A DNA stretch of 48,621 nucleotides from Gallionella sp. (GTDB taxonomy: Bacteria > Pseudomonadota > Gammaproteobacteria > Burkholderiales > Gallionellaceae). Positions 1 through 8,321 of the stretch are shown in pieces. Within the stretch, counting starts at the first letter, position 1; each line of letters starts with the position of its first letter. The notes beneath the pieces are model-generated. The model was given only the letters and a program-made list of their open reading frames with translations, was not told the DNA's origin and made no database searches. The DNA lies in the NCBI GenBank assembly GCA_017880865.1, contig JADGRL010000021.1, positions 1-48,621 of the forward strand, in the 5' to 3' direction. The position numbers and the translations under genes were made by a program.

Positions 1-240
1 GCCGCCGAGTAGCGGAGGCTGGTCAGGGAATTCTGACGAATATGTTTGAGCACGTGGCCGCGTAGCGGATCGTGCGAGTTTATGAGGAAGCCTGACCAGA
101 CGAGCAACGCAGGGTACCCGTAGGGCGGCAAACTGGGGTCGCCTTCTTTTTGGTTACTTTTTCTTTGGCGAAGCAAGACAAAGTGACTAGCTGCCGGGCT
201 ACCCCCGGCGGTTTTGATTTTTTGAAAACTTAAAATAACT
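1..240. repeat. Intergenic repeat debris, no intact gene
   Basis: This stretch has no convincing gene start. One frame reads VAFFLVTFSLAKQDKVTS, a short peptide pattern that recurs in many proteobacterial genomes as spurious hypothetical-protein tails. I infer a fragment of a dispersed intergenic repeat. The rest of the interval up to base 340 holds only the AGGCCTTAC-type motif listed separately. Confidence 0.4.
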
Positions 241-249
241 ACGGTGATC

Positions 250-273
250 GGGGTCTGGCCTTACATTTGACAC
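250..273 (+). repeat. GGTCTGGCCTTACATTTGACA motif, copy 1
   Basis: The core GGCCTTACATTTGACA recurs at 770-791 as GGCCTTACGTTTGACA, and a shortened form GGGGTCTGGCC occurs at 724-734. All are in the same orientation and bracket the small gene at 341-712. From memory, this sequence type is common beside REP-associated (IS200-like) transposases, but no transposase is visible here. Confidence 0.45.
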
Positions 274-340
274 AGGCGATCTAAATCTTTCAGGCTCAAA
301 TATAATTCCATACCGCACACCCCTTGAAAGAAACCACGCC

Positions 341-712
341 ATGACCGAACGCCAAGACTCCATCGCCCCTGAGGGCGAGCGTGGCGTACTGGTTGCGCTA
401 ATCTTCGCCCTGGTGGCGGAGCGCCTGAGCGTGTACTACGAGCATGGATTATGGTTCACCCAGGCGCAGGGCGCCGCTCTCGCCGCAGACTGGCTGGCGC
501 GCAGCAAGCGCCGCCTGAAGCTTTCACAGCGCCAGCACTTATCCTTGTTGAGCGACCAGCTGGCGCGGCAGATTGCCGAGTCCACCACGCGCGAGGCGGG
601 TCTGTATGTCAGCCATGAGCTGCAAGAAGCGCAGGATCCTCGCCATCATTCCGAACTGGGCCAGTCCATCATGGCCGAGTGTGAACGCATCCTGGATGAG
701 AACCCTCAATGA
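341..712 (+). CDS. Small hypothetical protein, 123 aa
   Basis: I do not recognise this protein. It is predicted to be soluble and mostly helical, without a signal peptide; an internal stretch from about residue 45 to 75 is rich in Arg, Lys and Leu. The frame is open with GC-rich codon use like its neighbours, and a weak AAAG-type ribosome site precedes the ATG. The gene stands alone, bracketed by direct copies of the AGGCCTTAC motif, so it may be accessory cargo between repeat copies. The reading is based only on frame and composition. Confidence 0.5.
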   Translation: MTERQDSIAPEGERGVLVALIFALVAERLSVYYEHGLWFTQAQGAALAADWLARSKRRLKLSQRQHLSLLSDQLARQIAESTTREAGLYVSHELQEAQDPRHHSELGQSIMAECERILDENPQ

Positions 713-723
713 GCACGAATCTC

Positions 724-791
724 GGGGTCTGGCCTTGTCGGGTTGCGTCTATCACTCACATGGGCGTGAGGGTCAGGCCTTACGTTTGACA
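724..791 (+). repeat. AGGCCTTAC motif, copies 2 (partial) and 3
   Basis: GGGGTCTGGCC at 724-734 matches the start of the motif at 250-260, and 770-791 reads GGTCAGGCCTTACGTTTGACA-like. The copies are direct, not inverted. Bases 792-951 up to cobC show no gene or clear regulatory signal. Confidence 0.4.
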
Positions 792-951
792 TCAGCAGCT
801 AAGATATTGTGATGTGCCCATTGCGCACCTCCCACTTCCCCTGTGCGTATCTTCGCTACATCAGATGCAAATCAATGGCAAAATCAACAAAGTCAATTGC
901 GGCAGACTCGATTGATACAAGACAGACGCTGGATCATTCCATCTAATACCC

Positions 952-1554
952 ATGAAAAAATCTGAGCCCATTCTGATCACCATCCTGCGCCACGGCGCGG
1001 TGGAAGGGCGCGCGCATATTTTTCGCGGCACGCTCGATGACAAGCTTAGCGCGCAAGGTGTTGCGCAAATGCAGCAGACACTCGCGCGTTGTCCCGATGC
1101 AAAATTCGATGCGATCGCCACTTCGCCGCTGCGCCGCTGTCATGACTTCGCAGCACCACTGGCGATGCGATGCGGTGCGTCTTTGCAGGTGCTACCCGAG
1201 TTCGGTGAACTGGCCTTCGGCGAATGGGAAGGGCTGACGCCGGATGAAGCGTCTGCACGCGACCCGGATAAGTATCAGGCGTTTCACGCCAGTTTCGGCG
1301 AGCAGGCACCGCCCAACGGCGAATCGCTGGCACACTTTCGCGCCCGTGTCGCTAAAGGCTGGCAACACTGGTTGGAACAGGACAGCGGCGAAAATCGTTT
1401 GCTGGTCACCCATGCCGGCGTGATGCGCGCGCTGTTGATCGAGCTGTTTGGTTTTACACCGGCGCAAGTTTTTCAAATCGCGTTGCCTGAAGCGGCCTGT
1501 TTGCGTATCTCGTGGCTGGACGGACACCCGCCTTTTTTACTTTCCCTGAACTAA
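952..1554 (+). CDS. cobC: Alpha-ribazole phosphatase (histidine phosphatase family)
   Basis: Predicted to remove the 5'-phosphate of alpha-ribazole 5'-phosphate (or adenosylcobalamin 5'-phosphate) in assembly of the lower nucleotide loop of cobalamin. The branch-1 histidine-phosphatase signature is visible: the LRHGAVEG motif near residue 13 carries the phospho-accepting His, SPLRRC occurs near residue 60, and VTHAGVMRAL near residue 150 carries the second catalytic His. The length of 200 aa is normal. Histidine phosphatases are hard to assign alone, but the gene ends 12 bases before cobS, which strongly supports the CobC call. No clear Shine-Dalgarno precedes the ATG, and I see no cobalamin riboswitch upstream. 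Confidence 0.88.
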   Translation: MKKSEPILITILRHGAVEGRAHIFRGTLDDKLSAQGVAQMQQTLARCPDAKFDAIATSPLRRCHDFAAPLAMRCGASLQVLPEFGELAFGEWEGLTPDEASARDPDKYQAFHASFGEQAPPNGESLAHFRARVAKGWQHWLEQDSGENRLLVTHAGVMRALLIELFGFTPAQVFQIALPEAACLRISWLDGHPPFLLSLN

Positions 1555-1566
1555 TCTGGAACTGAC

Positions 1567-2280
1567 ATGCGCGGATTTATTTTAGCGATGCAATTTTTAA
1601 CGCGGCTGCCCACGCCGCAATTGCGCAACTTTGATGCGGCCAATCCGCCACGCATGGCGCACTGGTTTCCGCTGGTGGGCTTGCTGATCGGCGCGCTGCT
1701 GGTATCGGTGCTGTGGCTGGGCAGTCGCATCGATCCCTGGTTGGGCGCGTTGTTGACGTTGTTGTTGTGGGTGGGGATCACCGGCGCATTGCATCTCGAC
1801 GGCCTGGCTGATCTGGCGGACGCGCTCGGCGCGGCACACAAAGGCCGCGAGCGTTTTCTCGCCGTGCTGGCCGACCCGCATCTGGGAACATTCGGCGTGC
1901 TCAGCCTGCTGTTGCAACTGATTACCAAGCTGGTGTTGCTGATGCTGCTGGCACGTAGCGGGCAATATTGGGCGCTGATGCTGATCCCCGCTTGGGCGCG
2001 CTTGGGCACGCTGCTCTGGGCGCGCCTGCCTGCGCTCAAGCCCGGCTTGGGGGGTAGTTTGGGCGATCAGGTTAAAGGCCGCGCGCTGTGGTTGTGGGGC
2101 GGGGGGCTGGCGCTGTGCAGCCTGATTGCGCCGGTACTTTTATGCGCCCCATTGCTGGTCTGGTTGTGGCAACAATTTTTGCTGCGGCGCCTGGGCGGCA
2201 TGACAGGCGACACGTTGGGTGCGGGCATCGAGTTGGTGGAAAGCGCGAGCTTGCTGGCTCTGGTTTTGTGGGCTGTCTGA
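1567..2280 (+). CDS. cobS: Adenosylcobinamide-GDP ribazoletransferase (cobalamin synthase)
   Basis: Joins adenosylcobinamide-GDP to alpha-ribazole (or its phosphate) in the last step of cobalamin assembly, in the inner membrane. The 237-residue protein starts with the family pattern FILAMQFLTRLPTP, has the metal-binding segment LHLDGLADLADALGA near residue 80 followed by DPHLGTFGV, and has several hydrophobic membrane segments. It follows cobC by 12 bases, so the two are likely one transcript. Other cobalamin genes are not in the window. Confidence 0.95.
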   Translation: MRGFILAMQFLTRLPTPQLRNFDAANPPRMAHWFPLVGLLIGALLVSVLWLGSRIDPWLGALLTLLLWVGITGALHLDGLADLADALGAAHKGRERFLAVLADPHLGTFGVLSLLLQLITKLVLLMLLARSGQYWALMLIPAWARLGTLLWARLPALKPGLGGSLGDQVKGRALWLWGGGLALCSLIAPVLLCAPLLVWLWQQFLLRRLGGMTGDTLGAGIELVESASLLALVLWAV

Positions 2281-2329
2281 TTGTTGGTATCGGATGGCCT
2301 GTGTTGGTTTATATTTCTGGAGGTGAATG

Positions 2330-3358
2330 ATGTTGACGCAGAACAAACTCAGGGTCTACCTTTCCATCACGCTGCTCGCATCGGCCGCATGGCTGTTGCA
2401 CGGTTTTATTCCCGCGATGCTATGGGCGGTGGTGATCGTCATCGCCACTTGGCCGCTGCGCGCACGGGTTGAGGACAAAACAAAATTCGGCGCTGCGGGT
2501 GTGGCGGCGGTGATGACAACGCTGGTTGCCATATTGTTTTTCTTCCCTGTCGGCTACGCGCTATTCCATGCCGCAGCGGAGGCGAGTTCCGTGGCGCACT
2601 GGTTGATGGGCGTGCAGAAAACCGGCATCGCTGTTCCGGAGTGGTTGCCCGGTATCACGATGGTTGGCGGCTCGGCCGCCGACTGGTGGCGTGAGAATCT
2701 GTCCGATCCTGCCGCGTTGTCCAATCTGATCGGTCAAACCGATAACGCAATGTGGGCGGAGTATGCACGCATGTTCGGAGCGCAGGTCGCGCACCGTCTG
2801 ATCACGCTGGTTTTTACGGTCGTGGTTATCTTTTTTCTTTATCAGGATGGTGAGGATTTAGCGCGCAAGACGCTGGGCCTGCTCGACAAGCTGACCGGCG
2901 AGAGCGGCATACGCTATGGCTTGCAGGCTGCTGTCGCAATCCGGGCGACGGTCAGCGGGCTGGTTCTGGTCGGACTCGCGGAAGGTCTGCTGATCGGCAT
3001 CTGCTATGCGCTGGCTGACGCGCCGCATCCTGCGATATTGGGTTTGGTGACCGGCGTGCTGGCGATGATCCCGTTCGCAGCCCCGATTATTTTTGTCGTC
3101 GTGTCGGGTATCTTGCTAGTTCAGGGAAGCATGGCTGCGGCGATCTCGGTGTTCGCCTTCGGCATGGTTGTGTTGTTCATCGGCGACCATTTCGTGCGCC
3201 CGAAAATCATCGGCAACGCGGTCAAATTGCCCTTCCTATGGGTGCTGTTCGGTATTCTCGGCGGCGTCGAGGTGTTCGGCCTGATCGGTTTGTTCGTCGG
3301 CCCGGCACTGATGGCGCTGGTGATGACGATGTGGCGAGATATGACCGAATCGTCGTGA
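2330..3358 (+). CDS. AI-2E family transporter (PerM/YdiK-like permease)
   Basis: Polytopic inner-membrane protein of about 342 residues with the usual layout: paired N-terminal helices, a soluble loop from about residue 80 to 150, then a C-terminal bundle of about five helices. Conserved segments include FFLYQDGEDL near residue 180, and GDHFVRPKIIGN and LPFLWVLFGILGGVEVFGLIG near 285-310. Family substrates vary (autoinducer-2 export, sodium/proton exchange), so none is assigned. Two adjacent ATG codons exist at 2327 and 2330; the TGGAGG site at 2318-2323 lies only 3 nt before the first and 6 nt before the second, so I chose the second. It may be cotranscribed with cobS, 49 bases upstream. Confidence 0.85.
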   Translation: MLTQNKLRVYLSITLLASAAWLLHGFIPAMLWAVVIVIATWPLRARVEDKTKFGAAGVAAVMTTLVAILFFFPVGYALFHAAAEASSVAHWLMGVQKTGIAVPEWLPGITMVGGSAADWWRENLSDPAALSNLIGQTDNAMWAEYARMFGAQVAHRLITLVFTVVVIFFLYQDGEDLARKTLGLLDKLTGESGIRYGLQAAVAIRATVSGLVLVGLAEGLLIGICYALADAPHPAILGLVTGVLAMIPFAAPIIFVVVSGILLVQGSMAAAISVFAFGMVVLFIGDHFVRPKIIGNAVKLPFLWVLFGILGGVEVFGLIGLFVGPALMALVMTMWRDMTESS

Positions 3359-3388
3359 GCCTGCAGGTGCCGTGCACTTGTGGGAGTG

Positions 3389-3514
3389 CTACTTTTTCGG
3401 AGCATTGTTAGCCGGGTCGTTATCTTTCGGCTTGCCGGAAAAAAGTATCATGCCGAACAAGATAATAAGTGGCGACAGAACAACAACAGTAATAAATACG
3501 TTCCTCATTATCAT
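3389..3514 (-). CDS. Small single-span membrane protein, 41 aa
   Basis: The start MIMRNVFITVVV is preceded by GAGGA about 8 nt upstream on the minus strand. A hydrophobic helix covers about residues 5-26, followed by a polar, Lys/Asp/Asn-rich tail ending NNAPKK. An upstream extension to base 3694 is possible, but its sequence looks non-coding, so I use the short form. Function is unknown. The gene lies tail-to-tail with the permease gene, 30 bases away. Confidence 0.5.
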   Translation of the reverse strand: MIMRNVFITVVVLSPLIILFGMILFSGKPKDNDPANNAPKK

Positions 3515-3837
3515 GACAGCGATCCTCGATTGATGTTTTAAAAAAGTGGTGATGCGGTGGCCTTGATGGACAGCGCTAGTATAACCGCTGTTTTTCGCAA
3601 TGATTGAACAGACCTTGCGCTGTGCTGAATCGAGGCGGCGCACATGGGGATGGGAGGTGTGCGATGCGCGCATCGCCATTGGTACGCTGTACACTGAACT
3701 GATGGGCAGCTTCGTGCCATCTGCGGAACTTCGCGTATCTCAAGTTGAGCGACTGGTTTCGGTAGTAAAGCAGTCGTTAGCGAGTTGAATGTTCGGCTGG
3801 CTCTTTCCTGCACAACGAGACTGTCAAGAAGGTTGCT
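3515..3837. other. Intergenic stretch without a convincing gene
   Basis: Open frames exist on both strands, but none has a ribosome site, a recognisable domain or sensible composition. It must contain the promoter of the small minus-strand gene and that of the plus-strand gene at 3838. I cannot place either promoter. Confidence 0.4.
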
Positions 3838-4116
3838 ATGAAATCACCCCAACCCACCCCAACCCACCCCAACCCAACCATACAAGCACAAGCACAAGCA
3901 CAAGCACAAGCAGACTTTAGCGTTTTTATGAAATTGGTATCGGTTCAACCTGCTGGAACCAAAATGTACCATTTGCCGGAATTGAATGAAGATGCCGCGC
4001 GCAAGATTCAGCAGTCTCTGGCGCAATTACGCGGTGTGCGCGAAGTGCTGGTCGTGGCAAACGGACAGATCGCCCGCATCAAGGTGGATCAGCGGCTTCG
4101 ACGAAGAAGCGGTTGA
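3838..4116 (+). CDS. HMA-like small protein with N-terminal tandem repeats and probable 3' frameshift
   Basis: The ATG has a strong site, AAGAAGG, 5 nt upstream. Residues 1-30 are encoded by simple repeats: a decamer (ACCCCAACCC type) repeated about three times and a hexamer (CAAGCA type) repeated about five times, giving Pro/Thr/Asn and then Gln-Ala runs. From about residue 31 the sequence has an alpha/beta pattern like a heavy-metal-associated (ferredoxin-like) domain but lacks CxxC. The frame ends abruptly after KVDQRLRRRSG. Skipping the single C at 4090 instead gives KVD-SGFDEEAVEKLVRRGN and a stop at 4139-4141, a far more natural end. I infer a 1-bp insertion or a sequencing error. Function is unknown. 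Confidence 0.55.
   Translation: MKSPQPTPTHPNPTIQAQAQAQAQADFSVFMKLVSVQPAGTKMYHLPELNEDAARKIQQSLAQLRGVREVLVVANGQIARIKVDQRLRRRSG
3846..3911 (+). repeat. Tandem decamer and hexamer repeats inside a gene
   Basis: About 3 copies of the decamer ACCCCAACCC are followed by about 5 copies of the hexamer CAAGCA. Decamer copy changes would shift the reading frame; hexamer changes would not. Both lie just after the start codon of the gene at 3838. Confidence 0.8.
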
Positions 4117-4251
4117 AAAATTGGTGCGGAGGGGCAATTAATGGCGATACCCGGTGATTAACTAAATCACCGGGCTGCTCAAAAGCCAATTACCTTGTCA
4201 CTGCGTGCCCAGAAAAACATTTCTTTTGATATGGTTATCATATTCTGGCAT

Positions 4252-4285
4252 GATTCGCATCGTACAAATGTACCGTTAGCGAATC
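4252..4285 (+). promoter_or_regulatory. Nested inverted repeat just before the SARP-like gene
   Basis: The outer arms GATTCGC (4252-4258) and GCGAATC (4279-4285) are perfectly complementary and enclose GTAC-AAAT-GTAC. The element ends 4 nt before the ATG at 4290, which has no Shine-Dalgarno. It could be an operator or a hairpin limiting translation. A second small inverted repeat, ATATG-N5-CATAT, lies just upstream near 4230-4244. Confidence 0.4.
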
Positions 4286-4289
4286 GTTC

Positions 4290-7200
4290 ATGCCCTCACT
4301 TTCACCCGATCATGGTTTCGAGCTCAGCTTACTGGGCGGTTTTAATGCCCGTCTAAATGGGCATCCCGTTGCCGGATTCGCTTACAGCAAGATGCGCGCA
4401 CTGCTCGCCTACCTCGTCGTGGAGAGGGAGCAGGATCACAATCGGGAAGTTTTAGCCGAATTGTTGTGGAGCGCTAACGACTCCGCAACAGCGCGGAGCA
4501 ATCTGCGCCGAACCTTGTTCGATTTGCGCCGGGTGCTGGAAGTGCCCAGTGGTCAAGCCATGTTCACCTCTGCCAAGCACACTATCCGTTACGTTCCCAA
4601 CGGCCAAGTCGATGCCCTGGATTTCACCGGACGTGTACGCGCTTCACCGAAAAATCACGCTAAAGCCGAACAGAATGAAGAGAAAATAATTGCTCTTTAT
4701 AAGGGTGAATTCCTGGCGGGTCTATCCTTGCCCGATAGTCCCGATTTTGAAGACTGGCTGCAGATACAACGCGAGGGAATGCATCGCCACGCCCTCGCCT
4801 TGCTGGAGCGACTATCGAATCAGCACGAGCAAGCTGCCAACCACAGCAAGGCGTTGCAGTTTTCTTTGCGCTATACAGAGCTGGAGCCGTGGAACGAGGA
4901 TGCTCACCGCCGGGTCATGCGCCTTTACGCATTGAATGGGCAAAGCAGCGCGGCCATCGTCCAGTATGAAGCCTGCGGTCGCCTGCTAAAAATTGAGTTG
5001 GGCGTATTACCCAGCGAGGAAACCCGGCAGTTGGCAGAGCGAATTCTCAAGGGTGAGTTATTTATCCGGCCCGAATTGAAACCCGATCTGGCAGCGATTC
5101 CGCAGCCACATGCAGAGCGTCGCCAGGTAACCGTGTTGTATTGCGAATTGACCCTCGCTGCAATTGACGACCCGGATGAGGCGATGGATTCGCTGCGTGC
5201 TCCTCAAGCCCGCTGTGTGGAAATTATCCGCCAGTTTTCAGGGCATATCGTGCAAACGCATGGCGGCGGCTTACTGGCTTATTTTGGTTATCCGCAAGCC
5301 CGTGAAGATGCTGCGCGCCGTGCGGTGCAAGCTGCTCTGGCGGTCACACGCGAAGCGGTTCAGGGCATTGAAATTCGCGCGGGGGTACACACGGGGCTGG
5401 TCATCACCGGCGGCGAGTTAGCTATGCCGGACACGTCCGGCAGAACATCAAAACTCGCCATCCAGTTACGCCAAAGTGCTGCGCAAAACGAGGTAGTGGT
5501 CAGCCAAGAGACGCGCGCTATTGTGGCCGGATATTATGATTGCGCAAGTTTGGGCGTACAACTCTTTCCCGGCTTGGCTCAGCCGCTGGAAATATTCAAG
5601 GTGCTACAAGAAAGCGGTGCGCGCACCCGTTTGGATGCGGCCGCGCAGTTGACCCCGTTAGCCGGACGCAAAACTGAAATAGCCAAGTTGTTGAAGCTGT
5701 GGAAATCAGCTACGCAAGGCTCGCGCCATGTTGTGCTGATACAGGGAGAGGCGGGCATCGGCAAGTCCCGCCTGCTACTCGCGCTGAAACAGCAACTAGC
5801 TGACCAGCCGCACGCGATACGCGAATTGCGCTGCTTCCCGGAATTCAGCCAGTCGCCTTTTTATCCGCTCATCGTCATACTCGAAACCATTTTTGGTTTT
5901 GTGCCCGGCGACACGCCCGAGCTAAAGTTCGCCAAGCTGGCGAAGTATCTCGAAGCGCATTATCCGGCAACGGCACAAGATGTCGTCCCCCTGCTCGTCA
6001 AGCTACTTTCCCTGCCTCTGCTCGGAGATTACGCGGCACCCGCTTTCTCGCCGCAAAAGCAAAAGGAGCAAACTCAAACCATCCTGCTCGGCCTGTTGCA
6101 GGCGTTGGCGATACGCCAGCCCGTGTTGCTCATCGTGGAAGACTTGCACTGGATCGACCCTTCCACACTTGAATTGCTGACCCAGTTCGTCGAGCAAACG
6201 GTGAAGGAGCCTATTCTCGCGCTACTCACTGCCCGGCCCGAGTTTATTCCGCCTTGGAAGGATACCCTCAACCCCGACCTACAATCTACGCTGACCCTTG
6301 CGCCCCTCGTTGAAGATGAGGTGGCGGAAATGATTGCTTCGTTAAGAATAGACATTCCGGCAGCCACCATCCGCCGCATTGCGGAGCGTACCGATGGGGT
6401 TCCGCTGTTTGTCGAAGAGGTGGCCAAAATTGCCACTCAAGACAATCGCATCAGCATTCCGGCAACGCTGCACGATCTTCTGGCTGCACGTATAGATCAA
6501 ATGGGTGAGGCGAAATACACCGCACAGCTTGCTGCCACGCTCGGACGTGAATTCGATTTGAATTTACTGCGCAGAGTTTCCTTCTGCGACTCCGCCACAC
6601 TGGCGCAGTCCTTGAGCGCATTGGAAGACGCCGGATTAATATTGAATGTGAACAAAACTAGCTGTCAATTCAAGCACGCTTTAATTCAAGAAGCGGCCTA
6701 TCAATCTCAAACCAAGGCAGATCGACAGGCCGCGCATCAGCGTATCGCACAGGCACTGCAAAGCACTTTCGTTGATGTCGTCACCGCTCATCCAGAGCTT
6801 CTGGCGCAACATCTGGGAGCAGGCGGAGAAACACGCCCTGCCATCGAATACTGGATCAAAGCGGGGCAACGGGCCGCGCTACATTCAGCTAATACTGAGG
6901 CGATTGAACACTTCAATAATGGCTTGCAACTCTTGCTGACGCTACCGCCCGACAGGGAGCGTGACCGTTCTGAAGCCGAGCTACGCCTCAACTTTGGAAC
7001 TGTGTTGCTTTCCGCACGAGGATACGGCTCCGTCGAATCGGGTCAGATGTATTCCCGTTCTCTGGAGTTGTGCGAACAATTGGGCGATGGTGCCGGTTTG
7101 TATAAAGCCTTGTGGGGCATGTGGCTGACTTCAAGTTCGCGCATCGGCCATTTGCACTCCCTCGAACTCGCAGAAAAACTGTTGCATCTGGCGCAACACA

Positions 7201-8123
7201 ACAACGAAGCCTTATCACTACAGTTTGCCCATTACGCCATGGGCAACAGCATGCTTTGGGCCGGACAGCTGGAAAAATCACGTTTCCATTTTGAGCAATC
7301 CATTGCGCTGTATCAGCCTTCGCATCACGCAACCATGGTGCGTGATTTTGGCGAAAATGCCTGCGTGTCGAGCGGCGGATTATTGTCGTGGGTTCTGTGG
7401 CTTCAGGGTTTCCCCGAACAGGCAGTGGCAGTCGGCAACCGCGCACTGAGTTTGGCGCGGCAGGCCAATCATCCCTTTAGCCTGGGTTTTGCACTATGCT
7501 CCTCCGCGATACTTCATCGCTGGTTGCGACAAGTTGAAACAACCAGCCTGTTAGCACTTGAAGCTATGGCACTATCGCAAAAATATGGCCTGCCGTTCAG
7601 TCTGGGCGTGAGCGCATCTTCTTACGGATGGGTGATGGCGATGCAAGGCCAGTCTGCGGGCGTGCCACAAATGCAGCAATGCCTGGCGGCGGCCAGCACC
7701 ATCATGAGCGGAACCAAGCTTCTCTTTTTGGCACCGTTGATCGAGGCGCGTATTTCTCTCGGGCAAATTGAACAAGCGCTTGCCGATTTGGACGAAGCTC
7801 TCGCCGTCACGAACGAAAAAGATGATCGTTTCTTTGAAAGTGAATTTCATCGGCTCAAGGGCGGGTGCCTGCTGGAAATCTCAGCCACCAATACAACGAC
7901 GGAGGCCGAGATTTGTTTCAACCGTGCGCTCGCTATCAGCCGCAAGCAAGGCGCGAAATCGCTGGAATTGCGCGCGACCATGAGCATAGCGCGTCTGTGG
8001 CAACAGCAAGGCAAGCAAGACGATGCGCGGCGGACACTGCAAGAAATATATTCGTGGTTCACCGAAGGAAGCGATACGCCTGATCTTCTGGAAGCCGCCA
8101 ATCTATTGCGTACGCTAAGTTAG
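4290..8123 (+). CDS. SARP/BTAD-type transcriptional regulator with cyclase-like, AAA and TPR domains
   Basis: A 1277-residue multidomain regulator. Residues about 8-95 form an OmpR-like winged helix typical of SARP/AfsR proteins (LLGGFNARLNG, SNLRRTLFDLRRVL). Residues about 100-255 are the bacterial transcriptional activator (BTAD) helical repeat, ending ELGVLPSEETRQLAERIL. Residues about 275-425 resemble a class III adenylyl cyclase (RRQVTVLYCEL), but the first metal-binding Asp is Glu and the later GDG is GGG, so it is probably inactive. A STAND-like ATPase follows, with Walker A GEAGIGKSR near 487 and Walker B LLIVEDLHWID near 615. The C-terminal third is TPR-like. It is likely to activate genes nearby; the direct-repeat boxes downstream are candidate sites. 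What signal it senses is unknown. Confidence 0.85.
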   Translation: MPSLSPDHGFELSLLGGFNARLNGHPVAGFAYSKMRALLAYLVVEREQDHNREVLAELLWSANDSATARSNLRRTLFDLRRVLEVPSGQAMFTSAKHTIRYVPNGQVDALDFTGRVRASPKNHAKAEQNEEKIIALYKGEFLAGLSLPDSPDFEDWLQIQREGMHRHALALLERLSNQHEQAANHSKALQFSLRYTELEPWNEDAHRRVMRLYALNGQSSAAIVQYEACGRLLKIELGVLPSEETRQLAERILKGELFIRPELKPDLAAIPQPHAERRQVTVLYCELTLAAIDDPDEAMDSLRAPQARCVEIIRQFSGHIVQTHGGGLLAYFGYPQAREDAARRAVQAALAVTREAVQGIEIRAGVHTGLVITGGELAMPDTSGRTSKLAIQLRQSAAQNEVVVSQETRAIVAGYYDCASLGVQLFPGLAQPLEIFKVLQESGARTRLDAAAQLTPLAGRKTEIAKLLKLWKSATQGSRHVVLIQGEAGIGKSRLLLALKQQLADQPHAIRELRCFPEFSQSPFYPLIVILETIFGFVPGDTPELKFAKLAKYLEAHYPATAQDVVPLLVKLLSLPLLGDYAAPAFSPQKQKEQTQTILLGLLQALAIRQPVLLIVEDLHWIDPSTLELLTQFVEQTVKEPILALLTARPEFIPPWKDTLNPDLQSTLTLAPLVEDEVAEMIASLRIDIPAATIRRIAERTDGVPLFVEEVAKIATQDNRISIPATLHDLLAARIDQMGEAKYTAQLAATLGREFDLNLLRRVSFCDSATLAQSLSALEDAGLILNVNKTSCQFKHALIQEAAYQSQTKADRQAAHQRIAQALQSTFVDVVTAHPELLAQHLGAGGETRPAIEYWIKAGQRAALHSANTEAIEHFNNGLQLLLTLPPDRERDRSEAELRLNFGTVLLSARGYGSVESGQMYSRSLELCEQLGDGAGLYKALWGMWLTSSSRIGHLHSLELAEKLLHLAQHNNEALSLQFAHYAMGNSMLWAGQLEKSRFHFEQSIALYQPSHHATMVRDFGENACVSSGGLLSWVLWLQGFPEQAVAVGNRALSLARQANHPFSLGFALCSSAILHRWLRQVETTSLLALEAMALSQKYGLPFSLGVSASSYGWVMAMQGQSAGVPQMQQCLAAASTIMSGTKLLFLAPLIEARISLGQIEQALADLDEALAVTNEKDDRFFESEFHRLKGGCLLEISATNTTTEAEICFNRALAISRKQGAKSLELRATMSIARLWQQQGKQDDARRTLQEIYSWFTEGSDTPDLLEAANLLRTLS

Positions 8124-8194
8124 CAGCAATACAACCGGCCGTACATTTCTTGAAGCTGGTCGGATAAACCCATCGTCATCAAGACAAAGTTTCG

Positions 8195-8213
8195 ATTCAA
8201 CGATTATTCAACG
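8195..8213 (+). promoter_or_regulatory. Direct heptamer box TTCAACG-N4-TTCAACG (copy 1)
   Basis: Two TTCAACG heptamers with an 11-bp period. They are followed after 9 nt by TAGCAT (8223-8228), a plausible -10 hexamer, about 93 nt upstream of the outer-membrane barrel gene. The same 19 bases recur at 9369-9387 and 12640-12658 with identical spacing to TAGCAT. SARP proteins are known to bind heptamer repeats in an 11-bp register close to the -10, so the adjacent regulator is the best candidate. Confidence 0.6.
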
Positions 8214-8321
8214 GACGATCTATAGCATATTCCCTGCGCTTCGACATCGGGTCGGGCGCACATGTCATGCTTCTCCATTATCACACTGGAAAGTCCAATA
8301 ACTCTTTGAAATGGAATTAAA

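Noticed and set aside
792..951. Cobalamin riboswitch before cobC
   Set aside because: No B12-box-like conserved sequence or suitable structure could be seen.
3600..3788. 62-residue plus-strand frame
   Set aside because: No ribosome site, no recognisable domain and composition unlike neighbouring genes.
3846..3911. CRISPR array
   Set aside because: The repeats are 6-10 bp, directly adjacent and without spacers; they are simple tandem repeats inside a gene.
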